Shown: in pieces, positions 1-7,580 of the stretch
Layout of the letters: the number at the start of each line of letters is the position of its first letter
Numbering within the stretch: the stretch's first letter is position 1
Source of the DNA: an uncultured Alphaproteobacteria bacterium
Lineage (GTDB): Bacteria; Pseudomonadota; Alphaproteobacteria; HIMB59
Direction: 5' to 3'
DNA length: 64,000 nt
Assembly (NCBI GenBank): GCA_902575725.1
Contig: CACGSS010000001.1
Location: 148,370 to 212,369, forward strand
Translations under genes and position numbers: made by a program
The notes under the pieces: model-generated
Database searches by the model: none
The model's input: the letters and a program-made list of their open reading frames with translations, nothing else
Told to the model about the DNA's origin: nothing

Positions 1-387
1 TGAAGAAGTAGTTTTATCTAAAGCTTTAAGGTCTTTTAGTAATTTTGATTTAGATTTGGTTATAATTTTAACTTGTTTATCTAAAATTATTTTAGTTTGT
101 GGTCGAAAAAAAACTCCCTCAGGAAAAGATGAATTATCTTTATTTACTTTTAAATTAATATTCTTACAAAGTAATTCATAACCGAAGAAGCCAATATAAC
201 AATCATAGGGTTTATTTGATTTAAATCTCTCTAATTTATTTAAAAACTTATCTAAATTACCAATATTTAAATTAACTTTTTCAGTAAAATCCGAATATAT
301 TTCGAAATTATTTTTATCTGAGTTTCTATAAATTATTAATTCTTTATCAGAATTTAATAAAACACTGAGTATTTCAGAATTATTCAT
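1..387 (-). CDS. TrpE/PabB-like protein, N-terminal part (cut by window edge)
   Basis: An open frame of 129 codons starts with ATG at 387 and runs off the left edge without a stop. The segment YIGFFGYELL, followed about 20 residues later by FPEGVFFRPQTKIIL, resembles the N-terminal domain of chorismate-using enzymes (anthranilate synthase component I or aminodeoxychorismate synthase), where a G-x-x-GY-E/D motif is followed by a proline-rich stretch. The catalytic C-terminal chorismate-binding domain would lie outside the window, so the choice between TrpE and PabB, and the family itself, stay open. It is downstream of fbpA on the same strand, separated by a terminator-like hairpin. Confidence 0.45.
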   Translation of the reverse strand, partial: MNNSEILSVLLNSDKELIIYRNSDKNNFEIYSDFTEKVNLNIGNLDKFLNKLERFKSNKPYDCYIGFFGYELLCKNINLKVNKDNSSFPEGVFFRPQTKIILDKQVKIITKSKSKLLKDLKALDKTTSS

Positions 388-460
388 AAGCAAATTTTAG
401 TTATAAAGATTATTTATTCAACTGAAGCGATTGCTACAATTTCACATTCATTTATGAAAA

Positions 461-485
461 ATGCACCCTAACCAATGGGGTGCAT
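461..485 (-). terminator. Rho-independent terminator or leader hairpin between fbpA and the TrpE-like gene
   Basis: Read on the minus strand, ATGCACCC pairs with GGGTGCAT (8 bp) across a 9-base loop and is followed directly by a T-rich run (TTTTTC). It lies 45 bases past the fbpA stop and about 74 bases before the next start codon. It can end fbpA transcription or act as an attenuator for the downstream gene. I see no short leader peptide rich in Trp codons, so simple termination is more likely. Confidence 0.55.
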
Positions 486-529
486 CGGGCCTATTTGAAG
501 CGACCAACCTTTAAAATATAAAAAATCTT

Positions 530-1531
530 CTACTCGTCGTAATTTATTTTATTTAAAATATTAATAACAGCTTTTCGATTTTCAGCTATTTTTAATAAAT
601 CAATATTGTCAAACTTAGCACCTCCTGCTAATTCATTAACACCATCTGATAAAGGTACTTCGGGTGAAACAGGAAATTCATTATTGTCATTTGCGTATAT
701 GCCCTGGGCTTTTTGACTAACTAAGAAATCCAAAAGTTTTTCAGAATTATCTCTAGAACTTTCTTTAAGTAAAGCTATACCAGAAATATTAACATGAGTT
801 CCTCTATCCTTTTGGTTAGGAAAAACAATTGTTGCTTTCTCTAGCCATATCTTTTGTTCTTCATTATTGAGCATCTTGAAATAATAATAATGGTTGCCGA
901 TGCTTAGATCACAAACCCCTGCATATATTGCTTTGACTTGGTCTCTGTCGTTACCCTGAGGTTTTCTAGCTAAATTTGCTTTTAAATTAATCAAATAATT
1001 CTCTAACCACTCCTCACCATGATGAGCCATCAAAGATGCAAACAATGAAACATTATATGGGTGGTAACCTGATCTTGTACATATTCTTCCTTTATATTTT
1101 TCAGATACTAAATCCTCATAAGTAATATTATTAAGACCTAAATCTTTATTTACGTATATAATCCTTGCTCTTTGAGTAAGGCCTATCCAATTATCACTTT
1201 GGAGATGAGAGGGCACAGCAGAAGAATTATTAATTTTAATAGAGGCTCCTGCTTCAGCTACATCAATTAATCTTGATATATCTGATGCTAAGAATACATC
1301 AGCTACAGGCTTATCTTTTTCTAAAATAATTTTTTGAACTAAGCCTTTTTTGGAATATATCCATTCAACATCAATACCAGTTTGACTCTCAAATTCATTT
1401 AAAAGAGGTTCAATTAACATTGGTTGTCTTTCTGAGTAAATTTTTAATACATCATCCGCATGTGCACCACTAAAACCAATAAGGAAATTAATTACTAAAA
1501 TCTTTATTAAAAAAGAAATTAAATTTTTCAT
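530..1531 (-). CDS. fbpA: Iron(III) ABC transporter periplasmic binding protein
   Basis: A 333-residue exported protein with a hydrophobic signal peptide (about residues 1-25, ending SGAHA). The body matches the FbpA/FutA/AfuA family of ferric-iron binding proteins: an N-terminal LKIYSERQ strand, and a tyrosine cluster GNHYYYFK near residue 215 of the kind that ligates Fe3+ in this family. The C-terminal segment SGIALLKESSRDNSEKLLDFL is typical of FbpA. It would capture ferric iron for an inner-membrane permease and ATPase that are not encoded nearby, so the binding protein stands alone here. It lies 105 bases downstream of an Irr-like regulator on the same strand, which suggests iron-dependent control. 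Confidence 0.85.
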   Translation of the reverse strand: MKNLISFLIKILVINFLIGFSGAHADDVLKIYSERQPMLIEPLLNEFESQTGIDVEWIYSKKGLVQKIILEKDKPVADVFLASDISRLIDVAEAGASIKINNSSAVPSHLQSDNWIGLTQRARIIYVNKDLGLNNITYEDLVSEKYKGRICTRSGYHPYNVSLFASLMAHHGEEWLENYLINLKANLARKPQGNDRDQVKAIYAGVCDLSIGNHYYYFKMLNNEEQKIWLEKATIVFPNQKDRGTHVNISGIALLKESSRDNSEKLLDFLVSQKAQGIYANDNNEFPVSPEVPLSDGVNELAGGAKFDNIDLLKIAENRKAVINILNKINYDE

Positions 1532-1636
1532 ATCATATTACTAATCTCAAATTGAAAAAATCTAAATACAAAAAAAAATGAATGTTACAAACGAATAAAA
1601 AAAAACTATTTCTGAAACGAACTACAGATTAAAAAT

Positions 1637-2053
1637 TTACTTTTTTTTTAAATTTATAACTAGTGAGTATTCTTCAAGAAGTGATAAGCAAGCTGGTATA
1701 GGAAGATCTTTGTGAAGCTCTTTGCAATCGTCATAATCATAGATTCGGTTTTCTTCTTGATTATAAACATGTATATGATCGGTAGTATTAGTGTCGTAAA
1801 ATGATTGTTTATCAACAACAATTTGTTTTAAATATCCTTTATCAACAAGAGTATTTAGATTTTCATAAAGAGTAGTCAGGGAAAAATAACTTCTATTATC
1901 TTTTAGAATTTCATTAATTTGATTAATAGAAAAATGTTTATGATTGCCATCAAAAATTGACTTTAAAAGCACCACTCTCTGTTTAGTCTGTCTCCAACCA
2001 CAATTTTCTAAGACTACATCAATGTCTTTTTTACCAGCGTTTGATAAGTTCAT
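1637..2053 (-). CDS. irr: Fur-family iron response regulator, Irr-like
   Basis: A 138-residue winged-helix regulator. The N-terminal half (GWRQTKQRVVLLKSIF, then FSLTTLYENLNTLVDKG) is the Fur-family DNA-binding domain. The second half starts FYDTNTTDHIHVYN and continues with an acidic stretch, as in alphaproteobacterial Irr. The CxxC pairs that hold structural zinc in Fur and Zur are absent, another Irr-like trait. Irr senses haem or iron status and controls iron uptake and haem synthesis. The adjacent iron-binding protein gene on the same strand fits this role. Classic Fur is less likely because of the missing cysteines. Confidence 0.75.
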   Translation of the reverse strand: MNLSNAGKKDIDVVLENCGWRQTKQRVVLLKSIFDGNHKHFSINQINEILKDNRSYFSLTTLYENLNTLVDKGYLKQIVVDKQSFYDTNTTDHIHVYNQEENRIYDYDDCKELHKDLPIPACLSLLEEYSLVINLKKK

Positions 2054-2143
2054 CAGGGTTAAACTATGTTAAATTTCATTAATTATCAATGCTTTCAGGA
2101 TAAAATTTAAAGACAAAATAGCACTATTAGATTGAAATGGGTT

Positions 2144-2329
2144 TTAAATAACTTTGTTTATTAAGCTGTATCGGGGCTTAGTCATATTAGTGGCATTAAC
2201 TTTATTTTTTTTTTGAGAGTTCAATTGATACATAACATTCACTCTTTCAATAAATGATATGGGGTAATACTTCTCTTCGACGATTCTTTTTATTTTGTGA
2301 TTACAAACCTTGTTTTTAGTTTTTCTCAT
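2144..2329 (-). CDS. Small basic hypothetical protein
   Basis: A 61-residue open frame rich in Lys and Asn (MRKTKNKVCNHK..., ending YSLINKVI). I recognise no family. There is no signal peptide, membrane segment or metal-binding pattern. Its start codon lies inside a long hairpin (2324-2355). It sits alone between znuA and irr, which share its strand, and could be a chance frame in A+T-rich DNA. The reading frame is the only support. Confidence 0.25.
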   Translation of the reverse strand: MRKTKNKVCNHKIKRIVEEKYYPISFIERVNVMYQLNSQKKNKVNATNMTKPRYSLINKVI

Positions 2330-2355
2330 AAGGCATATAAAATGCCTATATGAGA
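2324..2355. other. Perfect-loop hairpin downstream of znuA
   Basis: TCTCATAAGGCAT and ATGCCTATATGAGA form a 13-bp stem with one bulged base around a 5-base loop. A second, weaker hairpin lies at 2386-2419 (AAGTTTC pairing with GAAACTT plus an inner AGAT/ATCT stem). Both follow the znuA stop on the minus strand, so they could protect or end the znuA transcript. Neither has a T run directly behind it on that strand. Confidence 0.4.
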
Positions 2356-2432
2356 AAATTGTAAATTAGTTTTTTTTTTGACTTTAAGTTTCTTAGATTA
2401 TTGAAATTATCTGAAACTTATTTCAAAATTCC

Positions 2433-3629
2433 TTAGTGACAATCTTTAATAGAATTTGCAATTCCATTAATTAGTTCAACATACATTGTAGGTCCTGCAT
2501 CTATGAAAGCTCCCAAAGGATCCATAACACCAGTAGAGATATTCATATCGTTGCCGAGTGTCTCAATTATCTTTGGATTATATTGAGGCTCAGAGAAGAT
2601 ACACTTAATACCCTTATCACTAATTAAATCTTGTATATCAGCTATTTGTTTAGCACCAGGTAGGACGTCAGGATTTAAAGTTAACGCTCCTGCAGATTTC
2701 ACACCAAATCTTGTTTCAAAATATTGGTAGGCATCATGGAATACAATGTAACTAATGTCTTTAGATAATTCTTTTTCAACATTATTAATCAGATTATCTA
2801 GCTCCAAAGTAGCTCCAGCTGCATTTACTGAATATTGCCTTTGACCCTCTGGATCAATTTTTATTAATTCATCACGGATAATTTTAACCATCTCTTTGGC
2901 GTTCTCTGGGTCCAACCATATGTGAGCATCAAACTCTCCGTGATTGTGACCGTCGTGATGTCCTGCATGATCGTCATGTTCGTCATCATGGCCATCATGA
3001 TCATCGTGATCGTCATGGTCATCATCTTTGTGACCGTCGTGATCGTCATGGTCATCGTGTCCTTCATGTTCGTCATCATGGCCATCATGATCATCGTGAT
3101 CGTCATGGTCATCATCTTTGTGACCGTCGTGATCGTCATGGTCATCGTGTCCTTCATGTTCGTCATCATGGCCATCATGATCATCGTGATCGTCATGGTC
3201 ATCATCTTTGTGACCATCGTGATCGTCATGATCATCATGGTCGTCGTGATCATCAAAAATATTTTCTTCTCTAAATTTTAGTTTTTCAATAGACTCGGTG
3301 TCCATAAATGCAATTTTTTTTGTGTCTTTTGCTAGAGAATTTAAAGGTTTTTCCATAAATGCCTCCAAATCCTCTCCAATCCAAAAAACAATATCTGCCT
3401 CTTCAATCATTTTTGCATGTGATGGTTTAAAGACAAAAGTGTGAGGATTATTTGTGCCCTCAATAATTAATTGTGGTTCTCCTCTTGTTTCCATAATTCT
3501 AGATATTAATGAATGTAATGGCTTTATTGTGGTTACTACTTTGATGTCTGTGCTTACGTCTGCGTGAGCAGAAAAACCACTAAATAAAATAGAAAGTCCA
3601 AAAATAATTGATTTTTGAAAGAAATTCAT
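2433..3629 (-). CDS. znuA: Zinc ABC transporter periplasmic binding protein with long His/Asp-rich loop
   Basis: A 398-residue cluster A-I metal-binding protein. A signal peptide covers about residues 1-23 (ending SGFSAHA). Likely zinc ligands of the family are visible: His in NNPHTF, His in FDAHIWLDPENA, His in VFHDAYQYF and an acidic residue in FSEPQYNP. Between the first two ligands lies a loop of about 100 residues (roughly 126-232) made almost only of His, Asp, Gly and Glu. It contains three near-identical 30-residue repeats, far longer than the usual charged loop. It is divergent from znuCB-zur across a 76-base region with a Zur-type operator, so it is probably repressed when zinc is plentiful. 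Function is secure; the role of the large loop as a zinc sponge is inference. Confidence 0.95.
   Translation of the reverse strand: MNFFQKSIIFGLSILFSGFSAHADVSTDIKVVTTIKPLHSLISRIMETRGEPQLIIEGTNNPHTFVFKPSHAKMIEEADIVFWIGEDLEAFMEKPLNSLAKDTKKIAFMDTESIEKLKFREENIFDDHDDHDDHDDHDGHKDDDHDDHDDHDGHDDEHEGHDDHDDHDGHKDDDHDDHDDHDGHDDEHEGHDDHDDHDGHKDDDHDDHDDHDGHDDEHDDHAGHHDGHNHGEFDAHIWLDPENAKEMVKIIRDELIKIDPEGQRQYSVNAAGATLELDNLINNVEKELSKDISYIVFHDAYQYFETRFGVKSAGALTLNPDVLPGAKQIADIQDLISDKGIKCIFSEPQYNPKIIETLGNDMNISTGVMDPLGAFIDAGPTMYVELINGIANSIKDCH
2974..3236. repeat. Three tandem 90-bp repeats inside znuA
   Basis: The DNA repeats with a period of exactly 90 bases, about 2.9 copies. Copies one and two match apart from a few edge bases, and the third diverges only near its end. 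Each copy encodes a 30-residue His/Asp/Gly/Glu block (HDDHDDHDGHKDDD type). The near identity at the DNA level, including third codon positions, points to recent expansion or ongoing recombination. Shorter repeats (gatcatcgtgatcgtcat types) are nested within each copy. Confidence 0.95.
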
Positions 3630-3650
3630 GTCTATTACCTACCTCTAAGT

Positions 3651-3680
3651 GTTATATTATTACATACGTAATATTATAAC
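3651..3680. promoter_or_regulatory. Zur-type operator in the znuA/znuC divergent promoter
   Basis: A 30-base imperfect inverted repeat opens with GTTATATTATTAC and closes with GTAATATTATAAC. It is centred between the divergent znuA and znuC starts. The form (GTTAT...ATAAC arms with an A+T-rich centre) resembles known Zur sites, and a zur gene ends the znuCB operon. One site could repress both transcripts. Binding is inferred from position and symmetry only. Confidence 0.7.
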
Positions 3681-3705
3681 CATAAAAATATGTCAATATT
3701 AAAAA

Positions 3706-4458
3706 ATGAATAATTATTTAGTTGAATTAAATAACTGTGGAGTGTTAAGAAACCATAAATGGTTGGTTAGAGGTGTCTCATTAAAAGTTTCCCAAGGTGA
3801 AATTGTAACATTGATTGGACCTAACGGATCTGGCAAATCAACAACTGCAAAAATGTCATTGGATATTTTAAAGCCTGACGAAGGCACAAATAATATCAAA
3901 AAAGGAATGCGAATTTCATATGTGCCACAAAAAATTTCAATTGATTGGTCTCTCCCATTAAGGGCTATAGATTTTGTTAATTTAGTAAAAAAACATAAGA
4001 CCAGTGAGATTGATGATGCCCTCAGTATCACTGGAATCAAACATCTTATTTATGAAGATGTTAGAAATTTGTCTGGAGGAGAATTTCAAAGATTACTCAT
4101 GGCTCGCGCAATAGCTAAAGAACCTCATTTTCTGGTTTTAGATGAACCTGTTCAAGGAGTCGACTATCCTGGAGAAATTGCGTTATATAAAACAATTCAA
4201 GAAATTGTAAAAAAAATAAAATGTGGAATATTACTTATTTCACATAACTTACATGTGGTGATGTCACAAACTGATTACGTTATTTGTCTTAATGGGCATG
4301 TTTGTTGTTCTGGAGCTCCCAACACTGTCATAAAGGAGCCAGAATATATTAAATTATTTGGAAAGAATATTGATCCCACCTTAGCTTTTTATCAACATGA
4401 CCACGATCACGAACACTTACCTGATGGGAGCATTGATGACTCGGGGAGAGACTCATAA
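3706..4458 (+). CDS. znuC: Zinc ABC transporter ATP-binding protein
   Basis: A 250-residue ABC ATPase with Walker A GPNGSGKST (near residue 40), signature LSGGEFQR (near 120), Walker B FLVLDEPVQGVD and a switch histidine in LLISHNLH. The C-terminal tail holds a His/Asp cluster (QHDHDHEH), seen in many ZnuC proteins. It energises zinc import with ZnuB and ZnuA. Its stop overlaps the znuB start by one base (TAATG), so the two are translationally coupled. Expression is probably controlled by the Zur-type site upstream. Confidence 0.95.
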   Translation: MNNYLVELNNCGVLRNHKWLVRGVSLKVSQGEIVTLIGPNGSGKSTTAKMSLDILKPDEGTNNIKKGMRISYVPQKISIDWSLPLRAIDFVNLVKKHKTSEIDDALSITGIKHLIYEDVRNLSGGEFQRLLMARAIAKEPHFLVLDEPVQGVDYPGEIALYKTIQEIVKKIKCGILLISHNLHVVMSQTDYVICLNGHVCCSGAPNTVIKEPEYIKLFGKNIDPTLAFYQHDHDHEHLPDGSIDDSGRDS

Positions 4459-5285
4459 TGTTTGATGATTTTATTGTAAGAGCTTTTGCAGCAGGAATTG
4501 GTTTGGCATTAGTTACAGGCCCTTTAGGATGCTTTATTGTTTGGAGAAGACTTTCATATTTTGGTGATACAATAGCACACTCAGCATTATTGGGGGTTAC
4601 TATAGCTTATGCTATGAATTTCAATTTAATCATAGCCGTGTTTGTTGTTTCATGCTTGCTTGCTATATCTTTACTTTTTTTACAAAGGAGAACAAGTCTT
4701 CCAGATGATGCTTTATTAGGTCTGTTAGCTCACTCTGTGTTAGCGATAGGATTGGTTCTTTTAGGTATACTTTCATTTATTAGAATTGACCTTATGGGTT
4801 TACTTTTTGGAGACATTTTGTCAGTTAATTTCACTGATGTTTTATTTGTTTGGATTGGTGGGGGTGTTGCTTTAACTACATTAATTTTAATTTGGAGGCC
4901 ATTATTTGCTGGAACAGTCAACTTAGAATTAGCCAAAGCAGAAGGGTTAAATCCTGAGCTAGCTACTACAATCTTTACTTTGCTAATAGCTAGTGTCATT
5001 GCAATATCTATAAAAATTGTTGGGATATTATTAATTACTGGTCTTCTAATCATTCCCGCAGCTGCCTCAAGAAATTTATCCTCCACACCAATACAGATGG
5101 CTATTATCTCTTCAATAATTGGAGTTTGTTCAGTAGTTATTGGTCTGCAAACTTCAATGATATGGAATACTTCTACAGGCCCAACAATTCTAGTAATAAC
5201 ATTAGGTGTCTTTATTATCACGTTACTGCCACTGAAAAAATTGCTAATTTCGAAAAAAAAAATAGAATTGTCAGATAAAAGATGA
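4458..5285 (+). CDS. znuB: Zinc ABC transporter permease
   Basis: A 275-residue, very hydrophobic ABC-3 family permease with about seven or eight membrane segments. The family pattern GDTIAHSALLG near residue 35 and the GLLLIPAAA-like segment LLIIPAAASRNLS near residue 200 are visible. It forms the zinc channel with ZnuC. The start overlaps znuC by one base and the end overlaps zur by four bases. Confidence 0.95.
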   Translation: MFDDFIVRAFAAGIGLALVTGPLGCFIVWRRLSYFGDTIAHSALLGVTIAYAMNFNLIIAVFVVSCLLAISLLFLQRRTSLPDDALLGLLAHSVLAIGLVLLGILSFIRIDLMGLLFGDILSVNFTDVLFVWIGGGVALTTLILIWRPLFAGTVNLELAKAEGLNPELATTIFTLLIASVIAISIKIVGILLITGLLIIPAAASRNLSSTPIQMAIISSIIGVCSVVIGLQTSMIWNTSTGPTILVITLGVFIITLLPLKKLLISKKKIELSDKR

Positions 5286-5695
5286 GTTCTACACATACAC
5301 ACTCTAAAAAAAGTCAAAGTTTAACCAAAAATCAAAGAATTGTTCTTGATCTCTTACATAACAGTGGCGAACCTTTGAAGGCATACTTTATATTAGATAG
5401 TCTGAAGAAAGAGGGCTTAAACTCACCTCTTCAAGTTTACAGAGCTTTAGATAAATTGGTTGAATTAGGAAAAATTCACAAAATCGAGAGTATTAACTCT
5501 TTTATAATATGTAACAACTCAAATTGTGCAAAGAACACTGCTTTTACAATTTGCGAGAGATGTGGAAAAGTAAAAGAGATTAAAAATAGAGATTTAACGG
5601 GTGGTGTCAGCGATCTGGTTAAGGATAATCAATTAGAAATTACAAGATATAACCTTGAATTTTATGTTTTGTGTAAGTCTTGCAAAATAAATTAA
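5282..5695 (+). CDS. zur: Zinc uptake regulator (Fur family)
   Basis: A 137-residue Fur-family repressor. The N-terminal winged helix (LTKNQRIVLDLLHNSGEP...LQVYRALDKLVELG) is followed by two CxxC pairs, CERCGK and CKSC, that hold structural zinc. It ends the znuC-znuB-zur operon, with ATG overlapping the znuB stop. The context makes Zur a much better call than Fur. It likely represses its own operon and znuA through the palindrome at 3651-3680. Confidence 0.9.
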   Translation: MSSTHTHSKKSQSLTKNQRIVLDLLHNSGEPLKAYFILDSLKKEGLNSPLQVYRALDKLVELGKIHKIESINSFIICNNSNCAKNTAFTICERCGKVKEIKNRDLTGGVSDLVKDNQLEITRYNLEFYVLCKSCKIN

Positions 5696-5784
5696 TAACA
5701 AACATATAGTCTTATAAACCCTTATTTTATTACATTTTTGACTATTGACATAAATAAAGACCTATATATATTGACCGACTTATT

Positions 5785-6309
5785 ATGTACGCAGTACTTA
5801 AATCAGTTGGTAAGCAATTTAAAGTGTCTCCAGGAGATGTTTTAAAGATTGATAAAATAGAGGGTAAAGTTGGTGATACCATATCTTTTAAAGATATCGT
5901 TGCAGTTGGAAATGGCGATAAGTTTGAACTTGGTTCTCCAGCAGTAAAAGGTGCAGAAGTATCTGCAAAATTACTTTACCAGACAAGGGACGATAAGATT
6001 AGAGTTTTTAGAAAAAATAGAAGAAAACATTTTCAAAGAACTAAAGGTCATCGTCAATATATCTCTATATTAAAGGTCATGGCAATCAAGTCCGCCATTG
6101 GAGAAGAGAGCTTTAAAGAGCCAGCTAAAAAAGCTGCGCCAAAAGCAGAAACTCCAAAAAAAGTTGAAAAAAAGGCTGAAACTCCAAAAAAAACTGAAGT
6201 AAAAGCAACAGAAACAAAAAAAGTTGAAACTAAAGCTGAAAAACCTAAAAAGGTCGAGGCTAAAGAAAAAAAGACTGTGAAAAAAGAAACAACTGAGGTA
6301 AAAAAGTAG
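5785..6309 (+). CDS. rplU: 50S ribosomal protein L21 with charged C-terminal tail
   Basis: The first 103 residues or so are standard L21 ([14 protein letters not shown] start; [17 protein letters not shown], an rRNA-contacting stretch). Behind it comes a tail of about 70 residues built of Lys, Glu, Thr, Ala and Pro in repeating KKVE/ETPKK units, so the protein is 174 residues against the usual ~103. It heads an operon with rpmA, four bases apart. The tail is low-complexity and probably disordered; a role is not known to me. Confidence 0.95.
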   Translation: MYAVLKSVGKQFKVSPGDVLKIDKIEGKVGDTISFKDIVAVGNGDKFELGSPAVKGAEVSAKLLYQTRDDKIRVFRKNRRKHFQRTKGHRQYISILKVMAIKSAIGEESFKEPAKKAAPKAETPKKVEKKAETPKKTEVKATETKKVETKAEKPKKVEAKEKKTVKKETTEVKK

Positions 6310-6313
6310 AAAT

Positions 6314-6559
6314 ATGGCAACGAAAAAAGCAGGTGGAAGTTCCAAAAACGGAAGAGACTCAGCCGGTAGAAGGCTTGGGGTTAAAAAGTTTGGTGGCGAA
6401 CACGTAATTCCTGGAAATATTATTGTTCGTCAGCGTGGTACAAAATTTTACCCGGGCGAAAATGTTGGGATTGGAAAAGACCACACTCTTTTCTCCTTAG
6501 TCGAAGGCAAAGTTCTGTTCAAAAAATCACGTAACAGACAGTTTGTTTGCGTTAACTAA
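6314..6559 (+). CDS. rpmA: 50S ribosomal protein L27
   Basis: An 81-residue L27. The N-terminus [16 protein letters not shown] reaches the peptidyl-transferase centre in this family, and [20 protein letters not shown] is the conserved core. It follows rplU by four bases and precedes obgE by 31, the common bacterial order. Confidence 0.97.
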   Translation: MATKKAGGSSKNGRDSAGRRLGVKKFGGEHVIPGNIIVRQRGTKFYPGENVGIGKDHTLFSLVEGKVLFKKSRNRQFVCVN

Positions 6560-6590
6560 TCCCACTAAAAAAACTTCAAATTAAACTGTT

Positions 6591-7580
6591 ATGGCATTTA
6601 TTGATAAAGCAAAAATTTATATTAAATCGGGAAATGGTGGCCATGGGGCTCTAAGTTTTCGTCGAGAAAAATTTGTAGAGTATGGAGGGCCCAATGGTGG
6701 CAATGGTGGTAAAGGTGGAGATGTAATTTTTCGAGGAAACAAAGGGATTAACACCTTACAACGATATCGTTTTAACCAACATCATAATGCTCAAAATGGT
6801 ATGGGTGGTGCTGGTCAATTAAAAACTGGCGCAAGTGGCAAAGATCTTATTTTAGACGTCCCTTGTGGAACTGAGATATACACCGAAGACATGAGTATTA
6901 AAATTCATGAAATTTTAAAAGATGATGAAACTTATCATTTTTTAAGAGGAGGTCAGGGAGGCAAAGGCAATGCTCACTTTAAAAGTTCTACTAATAGAGC
7001 GCCTCGTAAGTTCCAACAAGGAGAAAAAGGACAAGAATCAACTGTCAGATTAAAGCTAAAAATATTAGCTGATGTTGGTTTGGTGGGAATGCCAAATGCA
7101 GGTAAATCTTCAATATTAAATTTTGTAACAAATGCAAAGTCAAAAGTTGCTGATTATGCGTTTACAACACTTCATCCACACATCGGAATGGTTCAAAAGG
7201 AAGATCTTGAATTTGTATTAGCAGATATACCTGGACTCATAGAACATGCGAGTGATGGGAAAGGACTAGGTCATGATTTCTTATCCCATGTTGAAAGGTG
7301 TAAAATTTTAATTCACGTCGTAGATATCACTGAAGAAAAACCTTTTGAAAATTATAAAGTTATTCGACAAGAACTTTTAAATTATGGAGGCAAAATAGAA
7401 CAAAAAAAAGAAATTATTGCACTAAATAAGATTGAAATTGCTGATCAGAAAAGGGTTGAGGAAATTAAAAAAGAATTTGAGACTTCTTTAAATCAAGAGG
7501 TTAAATTGATTTCAGCTGCAACAGGACATCAATTAGATCAATTAACAAATTTATGTTTAGAATATTTACAAGATGAATAA
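6591..7580 (+). CDS. obgE: Obg family GTPase
   Basis: A 329-residue ribosome-assembly GTPase. The glycine-rich Obg fold occupies about residues 1-157 (GPNGGNGGKGGDV). The G domain follows with G1 GMPNAGKSS, a threonine-containing switch I (FTTLHPHIG), G3 DIPGLIEHA and G4-like ALNKIEI. There is no extended C-terminal domain, as in many alphaproteobacteria. It acts in late 50S maturation and stress signalling. The last eight bases overlap proB. Confidence 0.96.
   Translation: MAFIDKAKIYIKSGNGGHGALSFRREKFVEYGGPNGGNGGKGGDVIFRGNKGINTLQRYRFNQHHNAQNGMGGAGQLKTGASGKDLILDVPCGTEIYTEDMSIKIHEILKDDETYHFLRGGQGGKGNAHFKSSTNRAPRKFQQGEKGQESTVRLKLKILADVGLVGMPNAGKSSILNFVTNAKSKVADYAFTTLHPHIGMVQKEDLEFVLADIPGLIEHASDGKGLGHDFLSHVERCKILIHVVDITEEKPFENYKVIRQELLNYGGKIEQKKEIIALNKIEIADQKRVEEIKKEFETSLNQEVKLISAATGHQLDQLTNLCLEYLQDE

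Noticed and set aside
2974..3236. Possible CRISPR-like repeat array
   Set aside because: Tandem 90-base units without unique spacers, inside the znuA coding frame and translated as His/Asp repeats.
2864..3281. Open frames opposite and across the znuA repeats (Met/Thr-rich and Val/Ile-rich)
   Set aside because: They are shadows of the 90-bp repeats; their odd composition comes from reading His/Asp codons in other frames.
6054..6345. Phe-rich frames opposite rplU
   Set aside because: They mirror the Lys/Glu tail of L21 and have no start context or family match.
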